From Proteromonas lacertae (taxonomy: Eukaryota; Sar; Bigyra; Opalinata; Proteromonadidae): a DNA stretch of 64,000 bases. Positions 41,270 through 50,170 of the stretch are shown piece by piece; the first letter of the stretch is position 1, and each line of letters starts with the position of its first letter. The position numbers and the translations under genes were made by a program. Under the pieces are notes generated by a model. That model saw only the letters and a list, made by a program, of their open reading frames with translations, ran no database searches and had not been told where the DNA came from. The stretch covers positions 1 through 64,000 of the forward strand of contig NGBS01000036.1 of the NCBI GenBank assembly GCA_002245135.1, written 5' to 3'.

Positions 41270-41830
41270 AGATGACTTACAAGGTCAATGGAAGATACCT
41301 ACAGAACCCTCCCCGAGATTGTTTATCACGATCTTCAAGGCCTTTGAGAAATTCAGAACTAGCTGGAGCCTCTTGAATTCAAGTCTTAGAAGGACAATGA
41401 AACTTACCTATGCAATGATCCTGTGGATGTTCCTTGACTTTGTAATGAAGTCTCTCTTGATGGAAGTTCCATGACTGTGTCAGGAGGTTCCTCCTTGAGT
41501 TACAGCTCAAGGAGGAACATCCCTTCCTTGCTAGGATAGATGATAATTGAACTTACCTAGAAGAGTTATAAAGCCATTCTAACTTACCTCTTGGAAGCTC
41601 CCAAGATTGCTTATCATTATCTTCAAGGCCCATCCAGAAGTACCATCAAGGCACCTTCCCAGATACGTCCAGCCGTGCATGACTGCGTCAGGGAATCTCC
41701 CATCGTGGGAGATTCCCTTCCTTGCCAACACGGCTGTTCTTCTCTGGAAGGTCTTGGATGAACTTATCTAGGAGAGCTATAAGGATGATAAAACATACCT
41801 TCAGAAGCCTTCCGAGATTGCTAATCATTT
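41270..41830. repeat. Diverged tandem repeats with hairpins
   Basis: Two to three copies of a ~210-base module recur, each containing a GA(G/T)ATTG.TTATCA.. segment, a CTTCAAGGCC segment and a CATGACTG(T/C)GTCAGG segment followed by a perfect hairpin: TCCTCCTTGAG/CTCAAGGAGGA in one, GAATCTCCCA/TGGGAGATTC in another. Stem sequences differ while the layout is kept. Confidence 0.55.
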
Positions 41831-41843
41831 GGTAACTTGTTAC

Positions 41844-41903
41844 CAATTGTTAACTTGTTACCAATTGTTAACTAGTTAACAATTGGTAACAAGTTAACAA
41901 TTG
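41844..41903. repeat. Perfect 60-bp palindrome
   Basis: Centre between 41873 and 41874 in TTAACT/AGTTAA; each 30-base arm is built from GTTAAC, TTGTTACC and CAATTG modules. Could be a replication or protein-binding site near the right end of element C. Confidence 0.85.
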
Positions 41904-41998
41904 TAAACTCCCGGTTCCACGATTGGTTTCCACGGTTCAATTAAAAGCCCTTACAAGGTCACCAGCGTAGCAAGGAGAGTCAAGAGCATGATTAGAAT

Positions 41999-42101
41999 CA
42001 TCACCTCGAGGTAACCAACACTTCTAGATAGCTTCCAGGAGTACCCGTAGGAGATCGTCTCATAGGTACAATGTGACAGAGTCCCATTTATATACTATAT
42101 A
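41999..42101 (-). repeat. Element C right inverted-repeat region
   Basis: Inverse of the left-end blocks, ending TCCCATTTATATACTATATA before the AGTACA copy at 42102-42107. Confidence 0.85.
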
Positions 42102-42161
42102 AGTACATAATTAATACACTTGTATTTAATGTATTTTTTTAATTAATTTATATATAGAATT

Positions 42162-43028
42162 ATGGCACGTATAATCTTGAAACAAGAGATTATCTACAGA
42201 GTGAAGATTAAATACTATCACGATGACCCTGAGTTTGATATAGTAGTATACAATTTGAATGATATCATGAAAAGACAAAGAGAACTAAGCAGATATAAGT
42301 ATATTCCTAATTTATATTATTCATAGGTGGAAAAGAAACTGCTACTATCCAAATATGAATACAATGATCAGCCATTTTAAAACATTTTGGATCTGTATTG
42401 TTTTAACTATTTACCATCAAATCCAAAGTCAATTGTATATTTATAAATATTATATTATTTTTTATAGATAGACAGAAAATTGGAATATATATACTGCTCA
42501 TTAAAGTCACTAACTGAAGAAAACATAACTGAGTGGGGAGATGAAGACAAATGTCAAGATTACCCATACGAGATGGATGATAACAACAACAATGTTATTG
42601 GAATTATTTATAGTAATGATAGTGATGATGATCTAGAAGAAATACCTGAATCTGAAACAGAATTAGCAAAATGCGAAAAAGAAGAAAACAAGAATTCGAA
42701 AGGAGATATAGTTTACAGAAGTACTGCTGAAAGTATGGTAAGTAGTACAGTCTCTGTAGCATCGTTGTTTGATAATCTGGATGATGATGATTATAATGAT
42801 GATGATGACAACAACAACAAGTTGTTAAAGGTGGTATCCACAAAAAGAAAGTGCAGTACATCTAAAACTCCAAGATTCAAAAGAAAGAAAATAAATCAAA
42901 AAAACATTTCAACCAAAAACCAAAAACAAGAAGATAGTACTACAGAAGAAGATGATGATAATAACTTCTCACAATTTATAGTAGATGATGATGATGATGA
43001 GGAGCCAGAGTACCAAAATGATTATTAA
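42162..43028 (+). CDS. Acidic P2 right-end protein, probably spliced
   Basis: ATG 42162 opens 54 codons to a TAG; the long downstream frame (to TAA at 43026-43028) has no ATG. Removing GTATATTCC...CATAG (28 bases, about 42299-42326) and a second interval from GTATTG near 42399 to GATAG near 42472 would give one frame of about 245 residues, with NMNTMISHFKTFWI bridging the parts. Both gaps are AT-rich with GT-AG ends. The C-terminal half is Asp/Glu/Asn-rich with a basic patch (STKRKCSTSKTPRFKRKK) and ends EYQNDY. The last ~220 bases are part of the inner TIR and reappear, fused, at 23709-23940. Function unknown. Confidence 0.45.
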
Positions 43029-43251
43029 TCTCTGGTCCTAATTGGTTCAAATGATAGATTGTGTTTGTGTGAGTGTTGTTTTCATAATTTACATAATTAA
43101 TTAGCATTATAACAAGTCTTATAAGAAATATCAATAATAGAAAAATAGATGCGTTTCGAGATTTGACTTGAACTCCATTTTTTTTGTTTTGTTTTTTAAA
43201 CATAGGATGGTCACTATATGGTGTCATATCACACAGTATGGCGGCCATCCT
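42800..43251 (+). repeat. P2 inner TIR, right copy
   Basis: Inverted near-copy of 23488-23940. Ends with GGATGGTCACTATATG ... GGCGGCCATCC, a dyad whose arms and inner GTGT/ACAC pair can form a hairpin. Confidence 0.85.
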
Positions 43252-43450
43252 ATTGAGATTGTTTTTATTGAATTAATTTTTGAAATTATATGTCATTCAC
43301 TTTCTATAATTTGAACTAACAACATAAATAGATTCATCATAAGATGAGGATTCAAATGGAATAATTATTTTTGTTTAAATTCAAACAGAAAAGCGAAAAA
43401 ATAATGTAAGCTTGAATTATGGTTTGATTATGAAACGGACAAAAAACACA

Positions 43451-43484
43451 TAGGGGGAAATGACTCATGAGTCATTTCCCCCTA
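43451..43484. repeat. P2 right terminal palindrome
   Basis: TAGGGGGAAATGACTCA and its exact reverse complement, 17+17 bases. Same place and size as 23301-23333 but with G-C where the left hairpin has T-A. Confidence 0.85.
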
Positions 43485-43508
43485 ATACTCATTATTATTC
43501 AACTCTCT

Positions 43509-43748
43509 TCACCAATTGGTAATGCTAAACCCCTCACAATCACATATTGCTCTCTCACTATGCTCCAAAACATTTAAATTAGCTTTATATGTATGCACAT
43601 CCATTTTCTCTACATCTTTCTCATTGAATAGACATACTGGTTTTACAGCATCTTCAATCGGCAATGCTCTTTCTAATTCAGTGAAATCTAGAGGTTTAAC
43701 AATACTTTTAGGTGAGTCAGTATGTTGTAATGGTGGTATAGCGTTCAT
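43509..43748 (-). pseudogene. Truncated copy of the 27340 gene
   Basis: Starts at ATG 43746-43748 and matches the first frame of 27340-27579 with two visible changes (K to E, D to N), including the same frame break, then is cut off by the P2 end. Confidence 0.7.
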
Positions 43749-43932
43749 GATAAGCAAAAAAAAATAATTAAAAAAAATAAAGTAATTACATTTAATCACT
43801 TAACACTTAAAAATTTTCTAAATCTTCTTCTTTATCAAGGTTTTTTGAATCGTCACATTGCATGTTTGACTTGACCAAATGCTTATGTTTTTATTGTGGT
43901 ACTAATTCATCTAATGATTCAGATATAGTACT

Positions 43933-44316
43933 TTATAATTTTCTTTTAGTGGTGTGGATCACACTATCTTGTGTTACAATATCATAATCATCGTACCATG
44001 TGTCATTTTCATCCTCATCATTGAACTCAGCATCATATTCTACATCATCATCAATGAAATCCTTTAAATTACCATTACTATCAACATCACTTGCATTTGG
44101 ATCATCTTCAGGATCATAGTCATCAGAGTCATCGTCAGTACATTCTGCTTCTCCATACAAGTACTTATACACATTATCAATCATATCCCTTTCTCTTTTT
44201 CTTTTTTGACTGAATCGCATTTTCTTATCTTCTAAATTTTCTTTCTTTTGGTCTTGATCATTTGATTTACCCATTATGCCTATAACGTGTATGGTATTAT
44301 GGTTGTTTGAATCCAT
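43933..44316 (-). CDS. Acidic protein, P3 copy with different C-terminus
   Basis: About 127 residues from ATG 44314-44316. Same as 26742-27197 up to NGNLKDFI; afterwards a different acidic segment (DDDVEYDAEF, DTWYDDYDI) and a TTKRKL end. Divergence starts in an Asp-codon run. Confidence 0.55.
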   Translation of the reverse strand: MDSNNHNTIHVIGIMGKSNDQDQKKENLEDKKMRFSQKRKRERDMIDNVYKYLYGEAECTDDDSDDYDPEDDPNASDVDSNGNLKDFIDDDVEYDAEFNDEDENDTWYDDYDIVTQDSVIHTTKRKL

Positions 44317-44384
44317 AGAACACAATATACAAAAAATAATAAAATGAAACGAATATATTTCAAATATTGATATTATGTTAATTA

Positions 44385-44744
44385 TTAACCTATTAATGTC
44401 ATATTTTGTCTAGCATATTGCACAGGATTTAAATTCTGTACTGGGTATGGTTGTTGTTGTTGTATTGGTGTTTGATTTCTCTCCATTAACACTTCATCTG
44501 TCAATTTATTTAATATAGCTTGTGCTTCCTTGAATGTCCATGGATTAATACTCTTTAACATCTGTTGTGCCTCTGGAGGTAATATTTCGAGTGTTTTCAG
44601 TACTTGAGTTTGTTGATCATTTTGTACCGATTGTTGCGATTGTTGATTCGGTTGTGGCTGTGGTAGATATTGAGGGTGTTGACCATCTTGTTGATATGCA
44701 ACACCACTATTAAAAGTTATTTGAGGTATTGGACCAGCTGACAT
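44385..44744 (-). CDS. Gln/Pro-rich small protein, P3 copy
   Basis: 119 residues from ATG 44742-44744, same protein sequence as 26314-26673. Divergent from the next gene, with the shared promoter-like motif between them. Confidence 0.6.
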   Translation of the reverse strand: MSAGPIPQITFNSGVAYQQDGQHPQYLPQPQPNQQSQQSVQNDQQTQVLKTLEILPPEAQQMLKSINPWTFKEAQAILNKLTDEVLMERNQTPIQQQQPYPVQNLNPVQYARQNMTLIG

Positions 44745-44747
44745 ATT

Positions 44748-44761
44748 AAAAACGGCTATAA
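44748..44761 (+). promoter_or_regulatory. AACGGCTATA motif, P3 copy
   Basis: TAAAAACGGCTATAAT, 58 bases before the ATG at 44819. Confidence 0.5.
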
Positions 44762-44818
44762 TGACAATATTGATATTATTGACTATATTATCACTCAAAA
44801 ATATAATTATTTCAAATT

Positions 44819-45325
44819 ATGGTTAAAAGAAGTTCAAAAGCGAAATATCGTAAGTATATCATAGGTAAAGGTAAGTTCTGGGATGGAGTAAAGAATTTCT
44901 TTAAGAAAACAAAAATTTTATCAACAGCAGCTAGTTTAATCCCAGGTGTAGGTCCAGCCTTAGGTAATGTTGTATCCAATGTAGGATATGGTAGAAAACG
45001 TAGAAGAAGAGGTGGACAAGCAGAATGGAATTATGATGGTGGTATAAGTGGTGCTGGTTCAATGTGGAATAAAATTAAAAAATTAGGTCTCAATAGAGTA
45101 CCAAAGGAAGTAAAAAGTGTAATTAGTGGTGGTCCAGGCAGTATGCCCTATTTAAAAAATGGTGGAATGGCTAATCCATTTGCTGTAAAGAATTGGACAA
45201 AAGGTGGTCCAAGTACTATACCGAAATTTTTGTTAGCAAAGAAAAAGACTGGTTCTGGTAAAAGACGTAAAAGTAGTAATAGTCTCGATAATCGATATAT
45301 TGACAATAAGATTAGAGTTTTCTAG
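44819..45325 (+). CDS. Basic minor virion protein, P3 copy
   Basis: 168 residues from ATG 44819; differs from 25733-26239 at one visible residue (GSMWNK for GSFWNK). Carries the amphipathic helix, LIPGVGPALGN segment and GRKRRRRGG motif. Confidence 0.6.
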   Translation: MVKRSSKAKYRKYIIGKGKFWDGVKNFFKKTKILSTAASLIPGVGPALGNVVSNVGYGRKRRRRGGQAEWNYDGGISGAGSMWNKIKKLGLNRVPKEVKSVISGGPGSMPYLKNGGMANPFAVKNWTKGGPSTIPKFLLAKKKTGSGKRRKSSNSLDNRYIDNKIRVF

Positions 45326-45383
45326 TCTAATTTTAATTTTTTTATTTTAATCATATTTCTTTATTTTCATTCGAAATAACATA

Positions 45384-45677
45384 ATGCCAAAAGGTGGTAG
45401 AAGATGTAGATGCGTTTATGGAAGAATGGGTGGTTCATTTTGGGGCAAGTTAAAAAATTGGGGTTCCAAAGCATTTAACTGGGCAAAGGATCATAAAATA
45501 GCATCCAAAATAGCTAGGGAATTTGGAAAGAACGATATCGCAGATGGATTATCAACAATGGGATTTGGTCGTAGAAGACGTAGGTCAGGAAGAGGTAGAT
45601 TACCATTCAATGGAGGTGGGAGTAATCAACAAGCATTATTGAACGCATATTTAAAATCAAAGGTGGCTCGAATGTAA
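45384..45677 (+). CDS. Arg-rich virion-core-like protein, P3 copy
   Basis: 97 residues from ATG 45384, preceded by AATAACATA. Differs from 25381-25674 by R to C in the first Arg run and R to G before LSTMGF. Confidence 0.6.
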   Translation: MPKGGRRCRCVYGRMGGSFWGKLKNWGSKAFNWAKDHKIASKIAREFGKNDIADGLSTMGFGRRRRRSGRGRLPFNGGGSNQQALLNAYLKSKVARM

Positions 45678-45766
45678 GCTTGACTTTTAATAATGCTAAT
45701 AATACTTATATTATTATTTTCATTGTTCTTTTGTTAATTTATTTTTTCATAACATAGAAATAAAAA

Positions 45767-46381
45767 ATGAGTGATACTGAATCAACTGAATATGTGAGTG
45801 ATGATAGTTCTACTGATGAGTCTGATAGTGAAGTAGAGTCAATAAATGAAAATGATTCCAAGATGTCCAAACCAAAAATCACAGAAGCTAAACCAAGTGA
45901 TGCTATGATCAATGAATTACTATCACAATTCTCTCCAAAGGATATATACAACATATTACAGAATGATGGATCATCATCTCATAAAAATTCAAAAAAAGGT
46001 AAAAAACACTCCCATAAATCCAGATCAAGATCCAGATCACATGAGAGATCCAAAAGAAGATCTAGTAAGAAACAAAAATCAAATGCTTTAGACGAGCCTA
46101 AGTCCAAACGTGGTGGTGGTCGAAAAAATAGTAAAAAGGATAGGGACTCATCATTACCTCCTCCTAGTCGTATGACAAAAGCTGAATTACAAATAGCTTT
46201 GAAAGAAACTAGAGATCAATTAAGTAAATATATGAAGAAATTAGAAAAGAGTTCAAATCCAAAGAAAGAGAAAATAGAGAAAGTAAAAGAACCAGAACCA
46301 GAAGAAGATAAACCATTAGGTAATGATATTGCAGGTAGAGAAATACAAGGCGAGCCTATCGAGCCTGTTTATGTTCAATAA
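45767..46381 (+). CDS. SR-rich acidic-basic protein, P3 copy
   Basis: 204 residues from ATG 45767, near-identical to 24677-25291 (QLSKYM for QLGKYM). Spaced 89 bases after the preceding gene, same order as in P2. Confidence 0.65.
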   Translation: MSDTESTEYVSDDSSTDESDSEVESINENDSKMSKPKITEAKPSDAMINELLSQFSPKDIYNILQNDGSSSHKNSKKGKKHSHKSRSRSRSHERSKRRSSKKQKSNALDEPKSKRGGGRKNSKKDRDSSLPPPSRMTKAELQIALKETRDQLSKYMKKLEKSSNPKKEKIEKVKEPEPEEDKPLGNDIAGREIQGEPIEPVYVQ

Positions 46382-46452
46382 TATTAATAATACTTATATT
46401 ACACATTATTATTATAATTAAATTGTTTCTTTTTATTTTCTATTAAGTTATT

Positions 46453-47350
46453 ATGAAAAAACTAAATAAGAAAATACTACTTGCTGTGTTTGCTCGGATG
46501 AGAGGCAAAGGCAAAAGGAAGAAGATACGGAGAGGTGAAGGATATAATGGACATGACAAATATTATCAGAGTTTATATAATAATTTTTATAGAGAGAATG
46601 CGAAAGATTTAGTGGATATGAGAAACAGTCGTTTAAATGAAATAAAAGATGAGATTACTAAGTTGAATTCTAAAGACACTCCTCCTAATGAAGGTGATAT
46701 TCGTAAATTGAATGATGAGCAAAAATTTTTAGAGAGACAGAATGCAATCGATTCTATGTTATCCACATCATTACATGAAGGTAATGCAATGGCTATACCA
46801 CTTGCTAATAGTTTAAGAGAGATTGATGATCAGCATTTTGTTTGGTCCTAACATGTATGTGAATATGAATAGACCTAATTACAATGAAATGGCTCAAGCA
46901 AGTGCAAAGTCTAGGATGCAAATGGGTGAGTATATGAGTAATCCAATTAACCAAATCAAGATGTCACAAATGCAACAAATGGTATATATGCTATATGTTT
47001 TGATTTATATATAATAGTAGAAGTTGAATAAATTGATTACTCCTAAAGCAGAAACAAATATTAAAGTACAGCCATTTACTGATATTAAACATGATATTTC
47101 AGAATTAACAAAAGATGAACTTGATAAGATAATGCAATATCTAACACCAGAAGAACAAAAGAAAATAAGAGAGGATTGGAGAGAAGCAAACAATCCTGAA
47201 AATGATGATGATGATGATGATGAATTCAAATCTGATTTTGAAGAAGAAGAAGAACAACAACAAGAACAAAAACAAGAACAAGAAGATGATGAATTTGAAT
47301 CAGATTTTGATTCTGATAATTTTGATGATGTACATGAAATCCCAATATGA
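46453..47350 (+). pseudogene. Spliced basic/acidic protein, P3 copy with +1 T
   Basis: Exon 1 from ATG 46453 matches the P2 gene, but CATTTTG at about 46836 has one extra T compared with CATTTG in P2, which breaks the frame after DDQH. A 39-base GTATAT...TAG interval (46982-47020) then leads into exon 2 (NKLITPKAETNIK), which here keeps its original end: a helical ISELTKDELDKIMQYLTPEEQ segment and a long acidic/Gln tail ending DVHEIPI at 47348-47350. This is the unfused form of the P2 gene 23709-24605. Confidence 0.6.
46982..47020 (+). other. Predicted 39-nt intron, P3 copy
   Basis: GTATATATGC...AATAGTAG; removing it joins ...CAA ATG to AAG TTG AAT in frame, as in P2. Confidence 0.5.
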
Positions 47351-47466
47351 CTAAGTTTGTAAAAGATAACTTTCCATCATACTATTACTCTGACTCTGAT
47401 TATTACTCTGATTCTGATGATTTTGATGATGATAGATGGCAATCTGTAGAACGAAAGAAAAGTTAA
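47347..47466 (+). CDS. Tiny Ser/Asp/Tyr-rich acidic peptide
   Basis: 39 residues from ATG 47347, overlapping the preceding stop (ATGA). Repeats of SDSD and YYSDSD, ending DRWQSVERKKS. Unknown; may be a real overlapping gene or chance. Confidence 0.35.
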   Translation: MTKFVKDNFPSYYYSDSDYYSDSDDFDDDRWQSVERKKS

Positions 47467-47474
47467 TATCATCT

Positions 47475-47496
47475 ATAATATCAATAACGGCTATAT
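47475..47496 (+). promoter_or_regulatory. TATCAATAACGGCTATAT promoter-like motif
   Basis: Almost identical to the motif before the P2 ATPase (31156-31180). It stands 47 bases before ATG 47544, supporting that start over the ATG at 47436. Confidence 0.55.
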
Positions 47497-47543
47497 ATCT
47501 AATAGTATTGTTTCTCTATTTTTTATATTGTTTTATATATTTT

Positions 47544-47648
47544 ATGGGTGTTAAACGAAAGCATAAGCAACAATCATCACCAAAAGAAGAAGCAATTGAT
47601 TTTGAGAATCCCTCTGTGTATCATAATGCACTTAAAAGAAAATTGTAA
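47544..47648 (+). CDS. Small basic protein, optional membrane extension
   Basis: 34 residues from ATG 47544 (GVKRKHKQQSSPKEE...NALKRKL). An in-frame ATG at 47436 would add 36 residues with a membrane helix (AIYLIVLFLYFLYCFIYF), but the promoter-like motif lies inside that extension. Either form is unrecognised. Confidence 0.4.
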   Translation: MGVKRKHKQQSSPKEEAIDFENPSVYHNALKRKL

Positions 47649-47705
47649 AAGATCATCTATAATAAGGTGAAAGATAACAAAAAAATAAAACTAGATCTCA
47701 GTCAC

Positions 47706-48752
47706 ATGGCTAACCCAACAGCCAATGTTGACAAAGGCAATGGTACATATGGATTAGACATCTATGATCCTAAATCTAGTTTCAATAAATTTTATGATAC
47801 TATAGGAGATGAGGATGATATAGAGGAATTATCAAAGCTAGTCAATCCAAATATAAATGCAACAAAAAACAATTTTATGACTGATGAGATGAAATACAAA
47901 TTATATATGTCAGGCATCACAGATCAGTTTGGACGATATTATAGGAACATAGGTAAGTATAACAAGCCATACTCAGATTATTATGCTCAACCAGAGAATT
48001 TAACATACCAATGGCAAAATCCATTTTTATCTCAAATTGAAGGACAACCATTACAACAATGGGGATCACAGTACAATGTAAATTCATATCAATCCAATCC
48101 AAGATGGAATAATAATGCTGGTACAACACAAAAAGATCACGAGTATGAATTACAACAAGAAAATGAAATAATGAAAGCAAGGAATGAAGAATATCAGAGA
48201 AAGATAGCTACAATGGAAGAAAGAGAAAAAGAGTCATTAATTGCAAAAATTGATAAATATTTCTCAAATAATACAACATACGATTGGTTGAAATTTGGTG
48301 TGAAGTTCTGCTTATGTACTATGACATTAGGTTCTATTTCACAAGTGTTTGATATACTATTTCCTGATAGTACTGTTGGTGCAATATTAAAGTATTTAGT
48401 AAATGCAGGAATAGGATATAGTGGTGTTATGCAAAGGATATTTGGTTTATCTCCAGCATGGGTTAATGCAGCATCTTTTGTATCAATGTTAACTCCTAAT
48501 TTTGTCAGTTTGGTATATAATCGTTGGAAACAAGTTCCTCCAATGGATATGTCACAATGGATTCATTCTAAGTTAGATAGTATAATGGGTTTCTTTACTA
48601 CATCACTAAGTAATATATACAATTGGTTCAGAGGTATATTTGGTGCTACTCCTACAACAACAAATTCGACGAGTGCGCCGGCCACTTCAAATATTCAAGC
48701 ATCGAATGTTACAACTGCCCCCAGTTCTAATATTACAACCATTTTTGATTAA
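47706..48752 (+). CDS. Multi-helix membrane protein unique to P3
   Basis: 348 residues from ATG 47706. The first half is soluble and Asn/Gln/Tyr-rich; a coiled segment (QQENEIMKARNEEYQRKI) precedes hydrophobic stretches at about residues 200-220, 225-250 and 260-280 (VKFCLCTMTLGSISQVF; AILKYLVNAGIGYSGVM; AASFVSMLTPNFVSLVY), then an amphipathic Trp-rich segment and a Thr/Ser/Ala-rich tail. Possibly a virion or host-membrane protein. Absent from P2. Confidence 0.6.
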   Translation: MANPTANVDKGNGTYGLDIYDPKSSFNKFYDTIGDEDDIEELSKLVNPNINATKNNFMTDEMKYKLYMSGITDQFGRYYRNIGKYNKPYSDYYAQPENLTYQWQNPFLSQIEGQPLQQWGSQYNVNSYQSNPRWNNNAGTTQKDHEYELQQENEIMKARNEEYQRKIATMEEREKESLIAKIDKYFSNNTTYDWLKFGVKFCLCTMTLGSISQVFDILFPDSTVGAILKYLVNAGIGYSGVMQRIFGLSPAWVNAASFVSMLTPNFVSLVYNRWKQVPPMDMSQWIHSKLDSIMGFFTTSLSNIYNWFRGIFGATPTTTNSTSAPATSNIQASNVTTAPSSNITTIFD

Positions 48753-48780
48753 TCAATATGATTATGAATCAGTTAAGCAA

Positions 48781-50170
48781 ATGGAAATGAATAATACAAA
48801 ACAAGATTTAGAAAATGTATGTAAAAATGTAGGATTGCCATTAGATATTATATCAAAGTATTCCAGCTATGGTGGAACAATAGATCAATTGACAGATTAC
48901 TTACATTATTTCAAATATCAATGTGGTCGTAGTGTTCCAGAAGCACGATCAGATGTGTGTAATTTAATTAATGGTATGGGTAGTGAATATCATTTATGGC
49001 CTAAAGTAAATTATGGTTTATTTGGTATGTCTTTAGATGGATATCCAAAGACAGGTTCAGGTAGAAGAAAACATGTTCATTTCAAACATAAGAAACATCA
49101 CAGAAGAAATAAACTAAAATTAGAGAGTATCCCACGGAGGCATCTCTTGGCTACTAAGAAATTAGGTGGTAATAGTGGTATTATACCATTAAGAGTGGGT
49201 CAAAGTGTTGGTCCTAATGAGCATGTCATTATTACTAATCCAAGACAACAAATGTATGATGCTGCTAGTGCTGCTTATAATGGAACATCACAATTACAGC
49301 CAAGTCAAATACCAGAATATATTCAACCATATATACCAAAAGAAACTGTAGGATATGATTATAATTGGAATTATGATAAATTAATTAGTCCAGGTTTGAA
49401 TAGACAAGCTCGAAAAGAAGTTCAATATGCATTAACTAATAATTATGCTTCAATGTTGCCTAACAATTATCATATTAATTTTTATGATATGCTAGATCGT
49501 GAACATAAAAAAGGACATTTAAGAGGAACATTCCCATTAGCAACATTAGATACATCTAATCCAAGAAGCTATCTTTTGAATTGCCTGAATATGTTACAGA
49601 AGCAGATGTTCAGGCATATGATAATGGAATGAATAGAGTTACAGATCCTTTGTTACAAAAATTTCCTAAATTACAAAATTATAAATCATTGCAAGCGATT
49701 ATAGAAAAGAATCCTCAATTAGCAGCCTATAAAAATTATAGACAAGATTGGTTGACCTCAACTTGGGATAAATTAACAGGTAATGATAAAGATGCAATAG
49801 AATATTATAACAAACTATTATTACAGCAGGAGTATTTGCAAAATGAATTAGTTGATGGAGTAAGTAAGATCAATCAATATTCAGATCCATATAATTTTGA
49901 TCCGAATCGAGCTGAAAAAGTAAAAGAATATATTGCATTGAATAATCAAAAGGCACAAAGATATATGGATGATCCAGAGATATTAGAAAGATCAAAATTT
50001 TATAGATGGGCATTAGATCCAAAGAACCGCATACATGGATTAATGAAGATAAATATAGAGAACTGAATGAAATAGCATCACAGAATAGTAGAGATTTCAT
50101 TAACTTTGATTATAATAGAGAGAAGTTAGGTCACTCACTTCCTCAAGAGTGGGTGAATGCAGGAAAATAG
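48781..50170 (+). pseudogene. Large unknown P3 protein with two frame breaks
   Basis: From ATG 48781 about 270 residues, including a basic His-rich segment (KHVHFKHKKHHRRNK) and GGNSGIIPLRVGQSV. Near 49575 (TCTTTTG) the frame moves back one base into ELPEYVTEADVQAYDNG and runs on for about 150 residues; near 50025 it moves back one base again into PHTWINEDKYREL and stops at 50168-50170. In total about 460 residues. It resembles no family I recognise. hAT sequence follows at once, so the 3' end may be the element boundary. Confidence 0.5.

Larger units (their letters stand above)
35675..42101. mobile_element. Element C: GC-richer nested element, 6-bp target duplication
   Basis: A 6,427-bp insertion. 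Both ends read inward TATATAGTATATAAATGGGAC, less one base, and AGTACA flanks it exactly on both sides (35669-35674 and 42102-42107). A second inverted block (about 35930-36002 and 41999-42066) follows further in. Base composition is visibly higher in G+C than in every neighbour. It encodes a 717-residue repetitive coiled-coil protein and a double zinc-ribbon protein, both on the minus strand; the rest is non-coding with hairpins, tandem repeats and a 60-bp palindrome. No integrase, capsid or polymerase is seen. A 6-bp duplication is typical of Polinton/retroviral-type integration, so it may be moved in trans by such an enzyme. Confidence 0.85.
23286..43500. mobile_element. P2: second capsid-encoding Polinton-like element
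   Basis: Both ends read inward AATAATAATGA(A/G)TATTAGGG and run into a palindrome (23301-23333; 43451-43484). Inward of these, about 450 bp (23488-23940 and 42800-43251) are near-identical inverted repeats. Between them lie small basic virion-type genes, an ATPase, major capsid and penton genes, and several unknown genes. Element C (35675-42101) is inserted in it. Without C, P2 is about 13.8 kb. No integrase or polymerase is seen. No matching target duplication flanks it: the left neighbour is F2 and the right neighbour is P3, so a rearrangement has occurred. Confidence 0.8.
43501..50170. mobile_element. P3: partial inverted second copy of the P2 family
   Basis: 43501 to about 47095 is a near-identical inverted copy of about 23955-27597. 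Beyond it lie genes absent from P2. The copy begins abruptly inside the gene matching 27340-27967, exactly where P2's right end abuts, and ends where hAT sequence starts near 50171. P3 therefore lacks the capsid, penton and ATPase genes in this window. Confidence 0.8.

Noticed and set aside
465-43500. Protein-primed DNA polymerase in P1 or P2
   Set aside because: No long frame with polymerase B motifs was found on either strand.
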